A stretch of DNA of 64,000 nt from Chitinophagaceae bacterium (lineage in GTDB: Bacteria > Bacteroidota > Bacteroidia > Chitinophagales > Chitinophagaceae): positions 29,610 through 93,609 of the forward strand of contig JAIEMP010000020.1 in the NCBI GenBank assembly GCA_019752045.1. Reading direction: 5' to 3'. Every line of letters begins with the position of its first letter. Within the stretch, counting starts at the first letter, position 1. Below, in pieces: positions 25,757-33,550 of this stretch. A program made the translations under genes and the position numbers. Below the pieces are notes generated by a model that had not been told where the DNA came from, searched no databases, and saw only the letters and a list, made by a program, of their open reading frames with translations.

Positions 25757-27388
25757 ATGAACCTTGGTTATTTCAATTACCCCATGCCGGTGAATGAACC
25801 GGTGTTGAATTATTCAGCAGGAAGTGCAGAAAAGAATCGGTTGAAAGAGGTGTTGGCTGAATTAAAAAGTTCAGAGATTGATGTGCCCATGTACATTGGC
25901 AGCAAAGAAGTACGTACAAATAATAAAATTGCCATGCGCCCTCCGCATGAACATAAACATGTATTGGGTTACTTTCATGCAGGTGAAGAGAAGCATGTGC
26001 AACAGGCAATTGATGCAGCCCTTGCTGCAAAAGAAAGCTGGGCAAATATGAGTTGGGAAAGCCGTGCAAATATTTTTCTCCGTGCTGCCGATTTGATTGC
26101 AACCAAGTATCGTCCGTACATGAATGGTACAACCATGCTGGGGCAGAGTAAGAATGTGTATCAGGCAGAAATTGATGCTGCATGTGAAATCATCGACTTT
26201 CTCCGTTTCAATGTTCATTTCTTAAGTGATATTTATCGTCAACAGCCCATCAGCGGTGCAGGTATGCATAACCGTATGGAATACCGTCCGCTCGAAGGTT
26301 TTGTACTGGCAGTAACACCGTTCAACTTTACTGCCATTGCCGGTAACCTGCCAACAAGTGCAGCCATGTGCGGTAACGTAGTGGTATGGAAACCTGCCAA
26401 CACAGAAGTGTACAGTGCACAAATGATCATGCGAGTATTAAAAGAAGCAGGCTTGCCCGATGGCGTGATTAATTTAATTTATGTGGATGGGCCAACGGTT
26501 GGTAAGGTTTGTTTTAATCATAAAGAATTTGCAGGTGTGCATTTCACCGGTTCAACAGGTGTATTCAACAACATGTGGGAAACCATTGGTAAAAACATGG
26601 GGATGTACCGTACCTATCCACGTATTGTTGGTGAAACAGGCGGTAAAGATTTTGTGTTGGCACATAAAAGTGCAGATCCGGATGTGGTGGTAACAGCGTT
26701 GTTGCGTGGTGCGTTTGAATACCAGGGACAAAAATGTTCGGCTGCATCAAGGGCTTATATTCCCAGCAACATGGCAGAGGAAGTGAAGAAGAAATTAATT
26801 GCCGGTGTAAAGAGTTTCAAAATGGGAACAGTTGAAAATTTCACCAACTTTATTAATGCGGTGATTGATGAAAAAAGTTTTGATAACATCAAACGATACA
26901 TTGATCATGCAAAGAAAGATGAGAAAGCTGAAATCTGGGTGGGAGGTAAGTGCGATAAAAAAGAAGGATACTTTGTACAGCCAACAGTGATTGAAGCAAA
27001 GAGTCCCAAATATGTAACCATGTGCGAAGAAATATTCGGACCGGTACTAACGGTGTACGTGTATCCGGCAAATGGTTTTGAGCGTGCGCTGGAACTTGTT
27101 GATACCACATCTCCTTATGCATTAACAGGTGCAGTTATTTCACAGGATCGTGATGCGGTAGAATTAGCAACTGCAAGACTTCGTAACTGTGCAGGTAATT
27201 TTTATATCAACGATAAACCAACCGGTGCAGTAGTTGGGCAACAACCTTTTGGTGGTGCAAGAGCAAGCGGTACCAATGATAAAGCAGGAAGTATTTTAAA
27301 TTTATACCGTTGGTTAAGTGCACGAACAATTAAAGAAACATTTAACCCGCCAACAGATTATCGTTATCCGTTTTTGAGCGAAGAATAA
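25757..27388 (+). CDS. pruA: L-glutamate gamma-semialdehyde dehydrogenase
   Basis: Oxidises glutamate semialdehyde (from proline or arginine degradation) to glutamate with NAD+. The 543-residue protein is a complete aldehyde dehydrogenase: cofactor segment TPFNFTAIAGNLPTS, catalytic Glu in GETGGKDF and catalytic Cys in GQKCSAASRAYIP, then the C-terminal GGARASGTNDKAGS. This is the monofunctional form; proline dehydrogenase is not adjacent. A terminator follows. Confidence 0.94.
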   Translation: MNLGYFNYPMPVNEPVLNYSAGSAEKNRLKEVLAELKSSEIDVPMYIGSKEVRTNNKIAMRPPHEHKHVLGYFHAGEEKHVQQAIDAALAAKESWANMSWESRANIFLRAADLIATKYRPYMNGTTMLGQSKNVYQAEIDAACEIIDFLRFNVHFLSDIYRQQPISGAGMHNRMEYRPLEGFVLAVTPFNFTAIAGNLPTSAAMCGNVVVWKPANTEVYSAQMIMRVLKEAGLPDGVINLIYVDGPTVGKVCFNHKEFAGVHFTGSTGVFNNMWETIGKNMGMYRTYPRIVGETGGKDFVLAHKSADPDVVVTALLRGAFEYQGQKCSAASRAYIPSNMAEEVKKKLIAGVKSFKMGTVENFTNFINAVIDEKSFDNIKRYIDHAKKDEKAEIWVGGKCDKKEGYFVQPTVIEAKSPKYVTMCEEIFGPVLTVYVYPANGFERALELVDTTSPYALTGAVISQDRDAVELATARLRNCAGNFYINDKPTGAVVGQQPFGGARASGTNDKAGSILNLYRWLSARTIKETFNPPTDYRYPFLSEE

Positions 27389-27411
27389 ATTCGTATTGTC
27401 ATTTAAATTGT

Positions 27412-27443
27412 AAAGCCGCAATCCTGCGGCTTTTTATTTTTTA
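27412..27443 (+). terminator. intrinsic terminator after pruA
   Basis: AAGCCGCA and TGCGGCTT form a perfect stem with loop ATCC, followed by TTTATTTTTTAT. Confidence 0.85.
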
Positions 27444-27571
27444 TCTGTTTATAATCAATCTGATAGATACGATTTAATGATGAACTTATGCGGCTTTTTT
27501 TTGTTTTGGCATGATTTTTTTAGAGGGTAGAAATTCGGCAGAAGTTTTTATTCATTTAAAAAAGTAAAACG

Positions 27572-28138
27572 ATGAAAGTATTATTATTATCAGCAGCATT
27601 AGTCGTATCCGGTATTGGTTATGCACAGCATAATGTTCATTACGGGTTAAAGGCAGGAGTAAACGTTTCAAATGTACCGGCATCTGCAGGAAATGGATAT
27701 AGCAGTAAGGTGGGCTTCAATGGAGGAGGTACCATGCACATTCATTTAAGTAAATCATGGGCTTTGCAACCTGAAGTGATGTACTCTGCACAGGGAGGTA
27801 AAAGCGGCAATCAGACTTTGCAGCTCGATTACATCAATGTACCTCTGCAGTTGCAGTATATGTTTGATAAAGGCTTTCGTTTACAAACAGGACCGCAGGC
27901 AGGTTTTCTTACTGCAGCGAATGTTAAAAGCGGCAATGTAAAATCGAGTGTGCGTAACAATTTTAAGCCTGTTGACTTAGCATGGACCTTTGGTGCAAGT
28001 TTTGTTGCGCCCAATGGTTTAGGCATTGATGCACGTTACAATCTTGGTCTTACACGCATCAACGAAGCGGGACCGGTTGATTTGCGAAACAATGTTTTCC
28101 AGGCCGGTTTGTTTTATCAGTTTAAACACAAGTATTAA
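27572..28138 (+). CDS. PorT-like outer-membrane beta-barrel protein
   Basis: A 188-residue exported protein with a signal peptide (residues 1-18, ending GYAQ). The mature part shows the repeated strand pattern of the outer-membrane beta-barrel/PorT family (YGLKAGVNVSN, WALQPEVMYSAQGGKSG, LQYMFDKGFRLQTGPQAGF, LGIDARYNLGLTRI) and ends with an aromatic last strand. Specific function unknown. Confidence 0.82.
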   Translation: MKVLLLSAALVVSGIGYAQHNVHYGLKAGVNVSNVPASAGNGYSSKVGFNGGGTMHIHLSKSWALQPEVMYSAQGGKSGNQTLQLDYINVPLQLQYMFDKGFRLQTGPQAGFLTAANVKSGNVKSSVRNNFKPVDLAWTFGASFVAPNGLGIDARYNLGLTRINEAGPVDLRNNVFQAGLFYQFKHKY

Positions 28139-28160
28139 TTGTATTTCGTTCAATAACATA

Positions 28161-28190
28161 AAGCCGGCTGCAACTGCAGCCGGCTTTGCT
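28161..28190. terminator. terminator hairpin after the beta-barrel gene
   Basis: A nearly perfect 12-bp stem of AAGCCGGCTGCA and TGCAGCCGGCTT around AC, followed by only a short T run. Confidence 0.6.
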
Positions 28191-28251
28191 GTAAAATAAA
28201 TTTCTGTTTCAACTCTACAAAAGATAAATTCGTTTTCTAAAGCAATCTGGA

Positions 28252-28761
28252 GTGAAGACCATTTTAACAAACGAGCAATTACAATTAACCATACAGCGCC
28301 TCAGCCATCAGCTGATCGAAAATCATTTTCCGTTTACAGATACTGTTTTAGTTGGGTTGCAGCCGAGGGGTATTTTTCTTGCAGATAAAATTGTTTCAGC
28401 CATTGAAACATTATATCCCGCCATCAAATTAAACTATGGCAAACTGGATATTACGTTTTACAGAGATGATGCACATAAACAACTGCATGTGGCCAATCAA
28501 ACCACTATTCAGTTCAGCATTGAAAATAAAAAAGTCATTCTTATTGATGATGTGTTATACACCGGCCGCACTATCCGTGCGGCAATGGATGCACTGATTG
28601 ACTTTGGTCGCCCGGCTAAAGTAGAACTCTGCGTATTGGTTGATAGAAGGTTCAACCGCCAACTCCCCATACAGCCCGACTACACAGGCAAAGCCATTGA
28701 CTCCATCTTATCACAAAAAGTAACGGTTGATTGGGAAAAACCGGAAGTGATATTATTATAA
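28252..28761 (+). CDS. pyrR: PyrR: pyrimidine operon regulator / uracil phosphoribosyltransferase
   Basis: A 169-residue phosphoribosyltransferase-fold protein. PRPP-binding loop VILIDDVLYTGRTIRAAMD and the substrate segment VGLQPRGIFLADK are typical of PyrR. In many bacteria PyrR binds mRNA of pyrimidine genes in response to UMP; I see no PyrR attenuator here, so the role could be enzymatic. The start is a GTG at 28252. The next metabolic gene is pyrB, now separated by a 630-bp repeat-bounded insertion. Confidence 0.88.
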   Translation: MKTILTNEQLQLTIQRLSHQLIENHFPFTDTVLVGLQPRGIFLADKIVSAIETLYPAIKLNYGKLDITFYRDDAHKQLHVANQTTIQFSIENKKVILIDDVLYTGRTIRAAMDALIDFGRPAKVELCVLVDRRFNRQLPIQPDYTGKAIDSILSQKVTVDWEKPEVILL

Positions 28762-28765
28762 AATT

Positions 28766-28811
28766 GAATAGAAAAATCCAAAATCCAAATACCAGAATCC
28801 AAAAAAGGCAG
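28766..28811. repeat. left inverted repeat of the four-helix-bundle cassette
   Basis: An A/C-rich stretch made of words AAATCCAAAATCCAAAT and GAATCCAAAA. Its reverse complement (TGCCTTTT ... GGATTTTGGATTTTTCTATT) matches the start of the block at 29238-29276, so the two flank the intervening gene as inverted repeats. Confidence 0.7.
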
Positions 28812-28851
28812 TTTTCATAATAATAATTTATCAAAATAGAAACATCTTCTT

Positions 28852-29205
28852 ATGTCAGCTCAACTTGAGGAAAGGACTTATCATTTTGCAAATGATGTGA
28901 GGAATTTTTGCAGAAAGTTAACTTGGGACGTCATCAACCAGGAAGACATAAAACAGGTAGTACGTTCAAGCGGATCAGTAGAGGCGAATTACATAGAAGC
29001 GAATGAAAACCTTGGTCAGGCAGATTTGCGAATGCGGATAAGGATTTCAAGAAAGGAAGCGAAAGAATCCATCCGTTGGCTGAGGTTATTACATATCGAA
29101 ACTAAAAAGGCAGAGCTTGAGTCGGAAAGGTCAAGGTTAATAGATGAAGCCGATCAACTTCGGAAAATATTCTCTGCAATTCTTTTAAAATTGGGTGATA
29201 AGTGA
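28852..29205 (+). CDS. four-helix-bundle protein (S23/IVP-like)
   Basis: A 117-residue helical protein of the S23/intervening-sequence family: FANDVRNFCRKLTWD, then SGSVEANYIEANENL and the helix ISRKEAKESIRWLRLL with the typical E(S/T)RxWL-like core. Such genes occur inside 23S rRNA intervening sequences and as scattered orphan copies in Bacteroidota; the fold is that of the Avd accessory protein of diversity-generating retroelements. Here it interrupts the pyrR-pyrB pair and is bounded by inverted A/T-rich repeats. Molecular function is not established. Confidence 0.82.
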   Translation: MSAQLEERTYHFANDVRNFCRKLTWDVINQEDIKQVVRSSGSVEANYIEANENLGQADLRMRIRISRKEAKESIRWLRLLHIETKKAELESERSRLIDEADQLRKIFSAILLKLGDK

Positions 29206-29237
29206 CTTCGTTCAATTGCAAGGGGTTGCTGATTTTT

Positions 29238-29367
29238 TGCCTTTTGAGTATTGGGTTTTGGATTTTCTATTTTGGGTTCTGTCTTTTGGATATTGGGTTT
29301 TGGATTTTCTATTTTGGGTTCTGTCTTTTGGATATTGGGTTTTGGATTTTCTATTTTGGGTTTTGCC
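29238..29367. repeat. right flank: 42-bp tandem repeat, inverted relative to the left flank
   Basis: A 42-bp unit starting TATTGGGTTTTGGATTTTC begins at 29249, 29291 and 29333 (the last incomplete), preceded by TGCCTTTTGAG. The three copies are nearly identical. An open frame through them encodes only a W/F/L repeat and is not a gene. Confidence 0.85.
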
Positions 29368-29392
29368 TTCCGAACCTTAGCTTTGCTTTTTA

Positions 29393-30325
29393 ATGCAACT
29401 ATCCACTCGTCATCTGCTCGGCATTAAAGATCTTACGGCTCAGGATATTCAGTTAATCCTCGATACAGCCACTCAATTCAAAGAAGTTTTACAACGACCC
29501 ATTAAAAAAGTTCCATCACTTCGTGATGTAACCATTGTAAATCTGTTTTACGAAAACTCTACCCGCACAAGGATCTCCTTCGAACTGGCGGAAAAAAGAT
29601 TGAGTGCTGATACCATTAATTTTACTGCATCCGGTTCATCAGCAGCAAAAGGAGAAACATTGTTAGATACAGTGAATAATATCCTGAGCATGAAAGTGGA
29701 TATGGTAGTGATGCGGCACAGTGCCAGCGGTGCACCACATTTTTTGGCCAAACATATTCCGGCTGCTATAGTAAATGCAGGCGATGGAATTAATGAACAT
29801 CCCACACAAGCCTTACTCGATGCATTTTCTATACGGGAGAAATTAGGAACATTGGAAGGAAAAAAAATTGCCATCCTTGGTGATATCATGCATAGCCGTG
29901 TTGCGCTCAGCAATATTTATTTATTAAAGAAGATGGGAGCTGAAGTAACCGTTGCCGGTCCGCCCACATTGATACCAAAATATCTGCAACAGGCATTTAA
30001 TGTAAACGTATCGTATAACATTGAAGAAACATTAAAGTGGTGTGATGTGGCCAATGTGTTGCGTATTCAGCTGGAGCGGCAAAGTCAGCCATTGTTCTCT
30101 TCTCTGCGGGAGTATAATCTTGCATACGGAATCAGCCGAAAGTTATTGGATTCATTAAATAAAGAAATTGTGATTATGCATCCCGGCCCAATCAACCGGG
30201 GGGTGGAAATAGACAGTGATGTGGCCGATAGCAAACAATCCATTATTCTGCAACAGGTAGAAAATGGAGTAGCTGTAAGAATGGCCGCACTGTATCTGCT
30301 TGCAGGAAAACGTACAGAAAACTGA
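29393..30325 (+). CDS. pyrB: aspartate carbamoyltransferase, catalytic chain
   Basis: Commits aspartate and carbamoyl phosphate to pyrimidine synthesis. The 310-residue protein has the carbamoyl-phosphate motif STRTRISFELAEKRL, HPTQALLDAFSI and the aspartate-binding HPGPINRGVEID. Length is normal. The ATG at 29393 lies 25 bp after the repeat block. It presumably once formed a direct operon with pyrR. Confidence 0.95.
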   Translation: MQLSTRHLLGIKDLTAQDIQLILDTATQFKEVLQRPIKKVPSLRDVTIVNLFYENSTRTRISFELAEKRLSADTINFTASGSSAAKGETLLDTVNNILSMKVDMVVMRHSASGAPHFLAKHIPAAIVNAGDGINEHPTQALLDAFSIREKLGTLEGKKIAILGDIMHSRVALSNIYLLKKMGAEVTVAGPPTLIPKYLQQAFNVNVSYNIEETLKWCDVANVLRIQLERQSQPLFSSLREYNLAYGISRKLLDSLNKEIVIMHPGPINRGVEIDSDVADSKQSIILQQVENGVAVRMAALYLLAGKRTEN

Positions 30326-30647
30326 TAGAACCTGCTATTAACCAATGAAATTAATGGGTAGCTGCAGAACAAAAATGATCGTTCAGTTTATCTGTTTTTC
30401 ACATGGTTATTCTCTCATGGTTTATTAAGTGTTGCAGATCCTGTTCTACGTTCAACTTATACTTTCCCGTATAAACCTTCGCATACCCGTTCAAACGGCA
30501 AACCTGCCCTTTCAGTGTCTATCGTTTTAAACGGCATTTGAGTGCAGCTACATTTGATTTGAGATGGATCAGTTCATGAACAGGCTCTCACAAAGAGTTT
30601 TATTCAGGACAGTACATCATAAATCCTTTTACTTAAAAACAATGCAC
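30326..30647. other. intergenic region with repeated CGTT-AACG palindromes
   Basis: No gene seen. Two short palindromes, CGTTCAAACGGCA (from 30488) and CGTTTTAAACGGCA (from 30523), lie 35 bp apart, with a related ACGTTCAAC at about 30456. They sit directly upstream of a TACATTTG promoter element (30549-30556) and could be operator half-sites for the DUF4382 gene. Confidence 0.4.
30549..30556 (+). promoter_or_regulatory. -7 promoter element for the DUF4382 gene
   Basis: TACATTTG matches TAnnTTTG and lies 99 bp before the chosen ATG. Confidence 0.5.
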
Positions 30648-31445
30648 ATGAAAACAATGATTAAAGTACTGGCAGCAGTAACCTTGCTTATGATTTTTTT
30701 ACTGCTCAGTTGCAATAAAGAAAAATCTGTAAATACCGGCCGGCAAAAAATCAGCATTTATTTAACTGATAACCCGATTGATTTTAAAGCCGTGAATATT
30801 GATATACAGCGTATAGAAGTTAAGGTTGAAATAGACAGTGCAGGGATTGAACGTGAATTTTGGCATGAACTGCAGATACGCCCCGGCGTTTACAATATTC
30901 TAAACTTCCGCAACGGAGTTGATACGTTGATAGCGCAGGGCTATATACCCGGAGGTGAGATAAAGAAACTACGTATAACGCTGGGTACCCGCAACTCAGT
31001 TGTAATTGATACTACTACTTATCCGCTGTTGTTAAAAGAACCTTTTGTGATTATTGACTTAGATGACGATCTGGAAGAAATTAATCCGGCTGAGTTTAAA
31101 CTGATGTTAGACTTTGATGCCTGTGGTTCTATTATAAGAATCAATAACAACCAATTTGAATTAAGACCACGTATCCGCACATTTTCTGATGATGATGACG
31201 GGCGAATTGAAGGTACCATCATGCCTAAAGAAGCCAGAGCTATCGTATCTGTAAAATCGGGTACACAAACCCTGCTTGCAATACCGGATGAAGATGACGG
31301 TGAGTTTAAAATTCGTGGAATAAAAACCGGGGTGGTTGATCTGTTTGTAGATGCAACGGCTAATGGTTACAGAGATACCACCATCCGGAATATTATTGTG
31401 GGCGACCGGGATGTAAAGCTGGGGACAATTGTGCTGAAGAAGTAA
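30648..31445 (+). CDS. DUF4382-domain lipoprotein
   Basis: A 265-residue lipoprotein (lipobox LLLSC) of unknown function. Residues about 35-175 form the DUF4382 domain (KISIYLTDNPIDFKAVNIDIQRIEVKVE at its start, then GVYNILNFRNGVDTLIA and KLRITLG). The C-terminal part (GTIMPKEARAIVSV to GDRDVKLGTIVL) is a carboxypeptidase-regulatory-like beta-sandwich of the kind used as an adhesive module. I start at the ATG nearest the signal peptide; in-frame ATGs also occur at 30642 and further upstream. A strong terminator follows. Confidence 0.8.
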   Translation: MKTMIKVLAAVTLLMIFLLLSCNKEKSVNTGRQKISIYLTDNPIDFKAVNIDIQRIEVKVEIDSAGIEREFWHELQIRPGVYNILNFRNGVDTLIAQGYIPGGEIKKLRITLGTRNSVVIDTTTYPLLLKEPFVIIDLDDDLEEINPAEFKLMLDFDACGSIIRINNNQFELRPRIRTFSDDDDGRIEGTIMPKEARAIVSVKSGTQTLLAIPDEDDGEFKIRGIKTGVVDLFVDATANGYRDTTIRNIIVGDRDVKLGTIVLKK

Positions 31446-31476
31446 CAACGGTGCTGTTCATTCTATGTAAAACCAC

Positions 31477-31510
31477 AACCGGTTTCTCTTCGGGGAGAAG
31501 CCGGTTTTTA
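31477..31510 (+). terminator. intrinsic terminator after the DUF4382 gene
   Basis: AACCGGTTTCTC and GGAGAAGCCGGTT pair with one mismatch around TTCGG, followed by TTTTTATTG. Confidence 0.8.
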
Positions 31511-31523
31511 TTGCTTCTTCTTT

Positions 31524-31805
31524 AGCCAAACTTTTATTTTCCGGAACTCACCGATAAAATCTGATGGTTGAACGATGAGCGCTATTATACTGTAAAAACC
31601 CGCCCTACATTTACATTACAGAGAGCAACAGAAAAGAATTTAAATCCAATATCTGTAAAAGAACCCAATCCAAATCCTAAAAAAGAACCAGATCCAAATC
31701 CAAGTCCTTGAAAAACCAATGAGTTACCGGACCCCTGAAACATCAACATCAGGAAACCCTACAACCACAATAAGTCCCGCCAAAAGCGGGGCTATTTTTT
31801 TATGA
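31524..31805 (+). ncRNA. candidate small RNA gene, tandem unit 1
   Basis: First of three related units. In order: the box GATAAAAT, six variable bases, TTGAACGATGAGC (31553-31580); after 25 bp a -7-like TACATTTA (31606); a body starting near 31617 with GAGAGCAACAGAAAA and A/C-rich AAGAACCCAATCC words; CCTGA/TCAGG hairpin; and a terminator AGTCCCGC/GCGGGGCT with T tract (31772-31801). The predicted RNA is about 185 nt. A 28-codon frame (ATG 31719, MSYRTPETSTSG...) overlaps its 3' half, so a small peptide is an alternative. No -33 TTTG is visible. Confidence 0.55.
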
Positions 31806-31837
31806 TCATCATCCGGGATCATTTAGATTTTACTTTT

Positions 31838-32143
31838 TAGCTAAACTCCTGTTTTCAGGATCTCACCGATAAAATAAGTATGTTGAACGATGAGCTCTTA
31901 ACAGCAACAACAACCTGCTTTATATTTACATTACAGAGAGCAACAGAAAAAAGTAAATCCAATACCTGTAAAAAGAACCCAATCCAAATCCTGTAAAAGA
32001 ACCAGATCCAGATCCTAAAAAAGAACCCAATCCAAATTCATGACCTTGAAAAACCTATGAGTTACCGGACCCCTGAAACAACAACATCAGGAAACCCAAC
32101 AACCACTATAAGTCCCGCCAAAAGCGGGGCTGTTTTTTTATAG
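31838..32143 (+). ncRNA. candidate small RNA gene, tandem unit 2
   Basis: Second unit with the same order: GATAAAAT, six different spacer bases, TTGAACGATGAGC (31868-31895), 25 bp, TATATTTA (31921-31928), TTACAGAGAGCAACAGAAAA, an A/C-rich body one word longer than unit 1, the CCTGA...TCAGG hairpin and the terminator at 32111-32140. The 3' 84 bases differ from unit 1 at four positions only; the frame MSYRTPETTTSG... (32057-32143) is conserved with two silent and two conservative changes. Predicted RNA about 205 nt. Confidence 0.55.
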
Positions 32144-32269
32144 CTATTGCAGGTTGCAGTTTTATACAGCAAAGCTTTCGAAGTATAGAAGGATGATGTC
32201 GGGAACAGCCGATTCATTTATTTGATGAACCCTTTTGCCTGATGCAATAGCCGCAGAAGCGGATTTCTT

Positions 32270-32531
32270 CAACCCAATTTTTATCTGAACTTTTATTTGA
32301 ATGTATTCATCGATAAAATAGGCTCTTTGAACGATGAGCAGTTTTTAAATATATAAACCCAAAATATATTTGCATCCGGAGAACAACAGAAAATTATTCG
32401 AATCCGTATCCTGAAAGAACCAGATCCACATCCAATATCCGGAAAAACTAAAAAGCAACGTGCCCGGAATGTTTAATTCAGGAAACCCTAAAACCACAAC
32501 AAGCCCCGCCAAAAGCGGGGTTTATTTTTTA
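32270..32531 (+). ncRNA. candidate small RNA gene, tandem unit 3 (most diverged)
   Basis: Third unit: GATAAAAT, six bases, TTGAACGATGAGC (32312-32339), again exactly 25 bp, then TATATTTG (32365-32372), which is a perfect -7 element. The body is shorter and more diverged but keeps GAACAACAGAAAA, AAGAACCAGATCC words, TTCAGGAAACCC and the terminator GCCCCGCC/GCGGGG (32502-32531). Its 3' part keeps the SGNP...SPAKSG frame of the other units. It ends at the stop codon of the converging gene, so the terminator may serve both. Confidence 0.5.
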
Positions 32532-33527
32532 GGGTAAACGCAATACAGCAATCCGGCCACGACTTCCTGCGAGGTAAACAGCCTTCCCTTTTTTTGCCTT
32601 ACGCACCACATGAAAACCTGTTGTTGAAATGTTGCTCCAGTTCATGCCGCCATCTTCACTTACATCCACACCGGTAATACCACAGGTAATTAATTTTGAT
32701 TTAGACATATATTCAACACAACTTCTGTAACCAAAGGGTGGAGTAGTGGGTGCAACAAAAGTTTTACCTCCATCTTTTGAAAGCACACAATTTTTTTCAG
32801 TTGAAGTGGCATTGCTGAAATCGCCGCCAACAATCACAAATGTTTTTTTATCCCATACAGCAATGGAGTTAGCACCGGTACTTTCTTTTCCCTGCAGAAT
32901 GGGTAAATCAATTTTCTGATCACGGATAAATAACCTCGACCGAGTGCCACCTGTTATAAAACAAGCTTCATCTTTTGCCAGCTTCCTTACATTGGTGCCG
33001 CTGCTGGCAAACATCGCTTCGCCTTTTTCGGCGGTGGGATAATAAGCATCCGGTAAACCACGCCAATGTTCACCAGCATCAAATGTTCGTGCAATAAAAA
33101 TTTTACCATCAATGGGATCGCCAATCACAATACCGCTCATTTCATTCCAGAATTCCATGGCATCTAAAAACATTCCCGGTCGTTTATCTTCATAAACTTT
33201 CTTCCATGTTTTTCCTGCATCTGTTGTTTTTAAAATTACAGCAGGTGTATCAATCCCCATGATGATGGCTGTCTTTGCATCAAAGGCTTCAATATCTCTG
33301 AAATCTGTTTTTTGATATCCCGGTACATTCATCCAGGAAAATGTTTTTCCTCCATTGGTTGAAAGCGCAACCGTTCCATTACTTCCGCTTGCCCAAACTA
33401 TATTGTCATTCACTACACTCAACCCACGGATTGAAACGGTTTTATTACTATCGAGTATTTGAATGGATTGTGCTGATAGTTGTAAACTGTACACTGCAAG
33501 CAAAACACAAAAAAGAAATTGTTTCAT
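32529..33527 (-). CDS. secreted BNR/YCF48-like beta-propeller protein
   Basis: A 332-residue exported protein; signal peptide residues 1-20 (ending LSAQS). It is built of BNR (Asp-box) repeats such as [47 protein letters not shown] and SEDGGMNWSN, which form the blades of a sialidase-like propeller; this overall type is annotated as YCF48-related or 'oxidoreductase'. No sialidase catalytic residues are evident, so a binding role is likelier. The ATG at 33527 is preferred to an upstream TTG. Confidence 0.78.
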   Translation of the reverse strand: MKQFLFCVLLAVYSLQLSAQSIQILDSNKTVSIRGLSVVNDNIVWASGSNGTVALSTNGGKTFSWMNVPGYQKTDFRDIEAFDAKTAIIMGIDTPAVILKTTDAGKTWKKVYEDKRPGMFLDAMEFWNEMSGIVIGDPIDGKIFIARTFDAGEHWRGLPDAYYPTAEKGEAMFASSGTNVRKLAKDEACFITGGTRSRLFIRDQKIDLPILQGKESTGANSIAVWDKKTFVIVGGDFSNATSTEKNCVLSKDGGKTFVAPTTPPFGYRSCVEYMSKSKLITCGITGVDVSEDGGMNWSNISTTGFHVVRKAKKGKAVYLAGSRGRIAVLRLP

Positions 33528-33550
33528 ATTTTTCAAATGTAAGGATTAGG

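Noticed and set aside
25773..27122. Long minus-strand frames opposite pruA
   Set aside because: Shadows of a strongly codon-biased gene; the plus-strand product is a complete aldehyde dehydrogenase.
29249..29367. Possible CRISPR array
   Set aside because: Units are contiguous without spacers, there are only about three, and no cas gene is near.
29195..29393. Two overlapping open frames of 61-63 codons rich in W, F and L (repeated WVLDFLFW)
   Set aside because: They are translations of the 42-bp DNA repeat, start inside the preceding gene and have no protein-like variation.
31580..31720. Open frame through unit 1 reading ...KEPNPNPKKEPDPNPSP
   Set aside because: It has no proper start, and the equivalent frame is broken by early stops in units 2 and 3, so the repeat is unlikely to be coding at this end.
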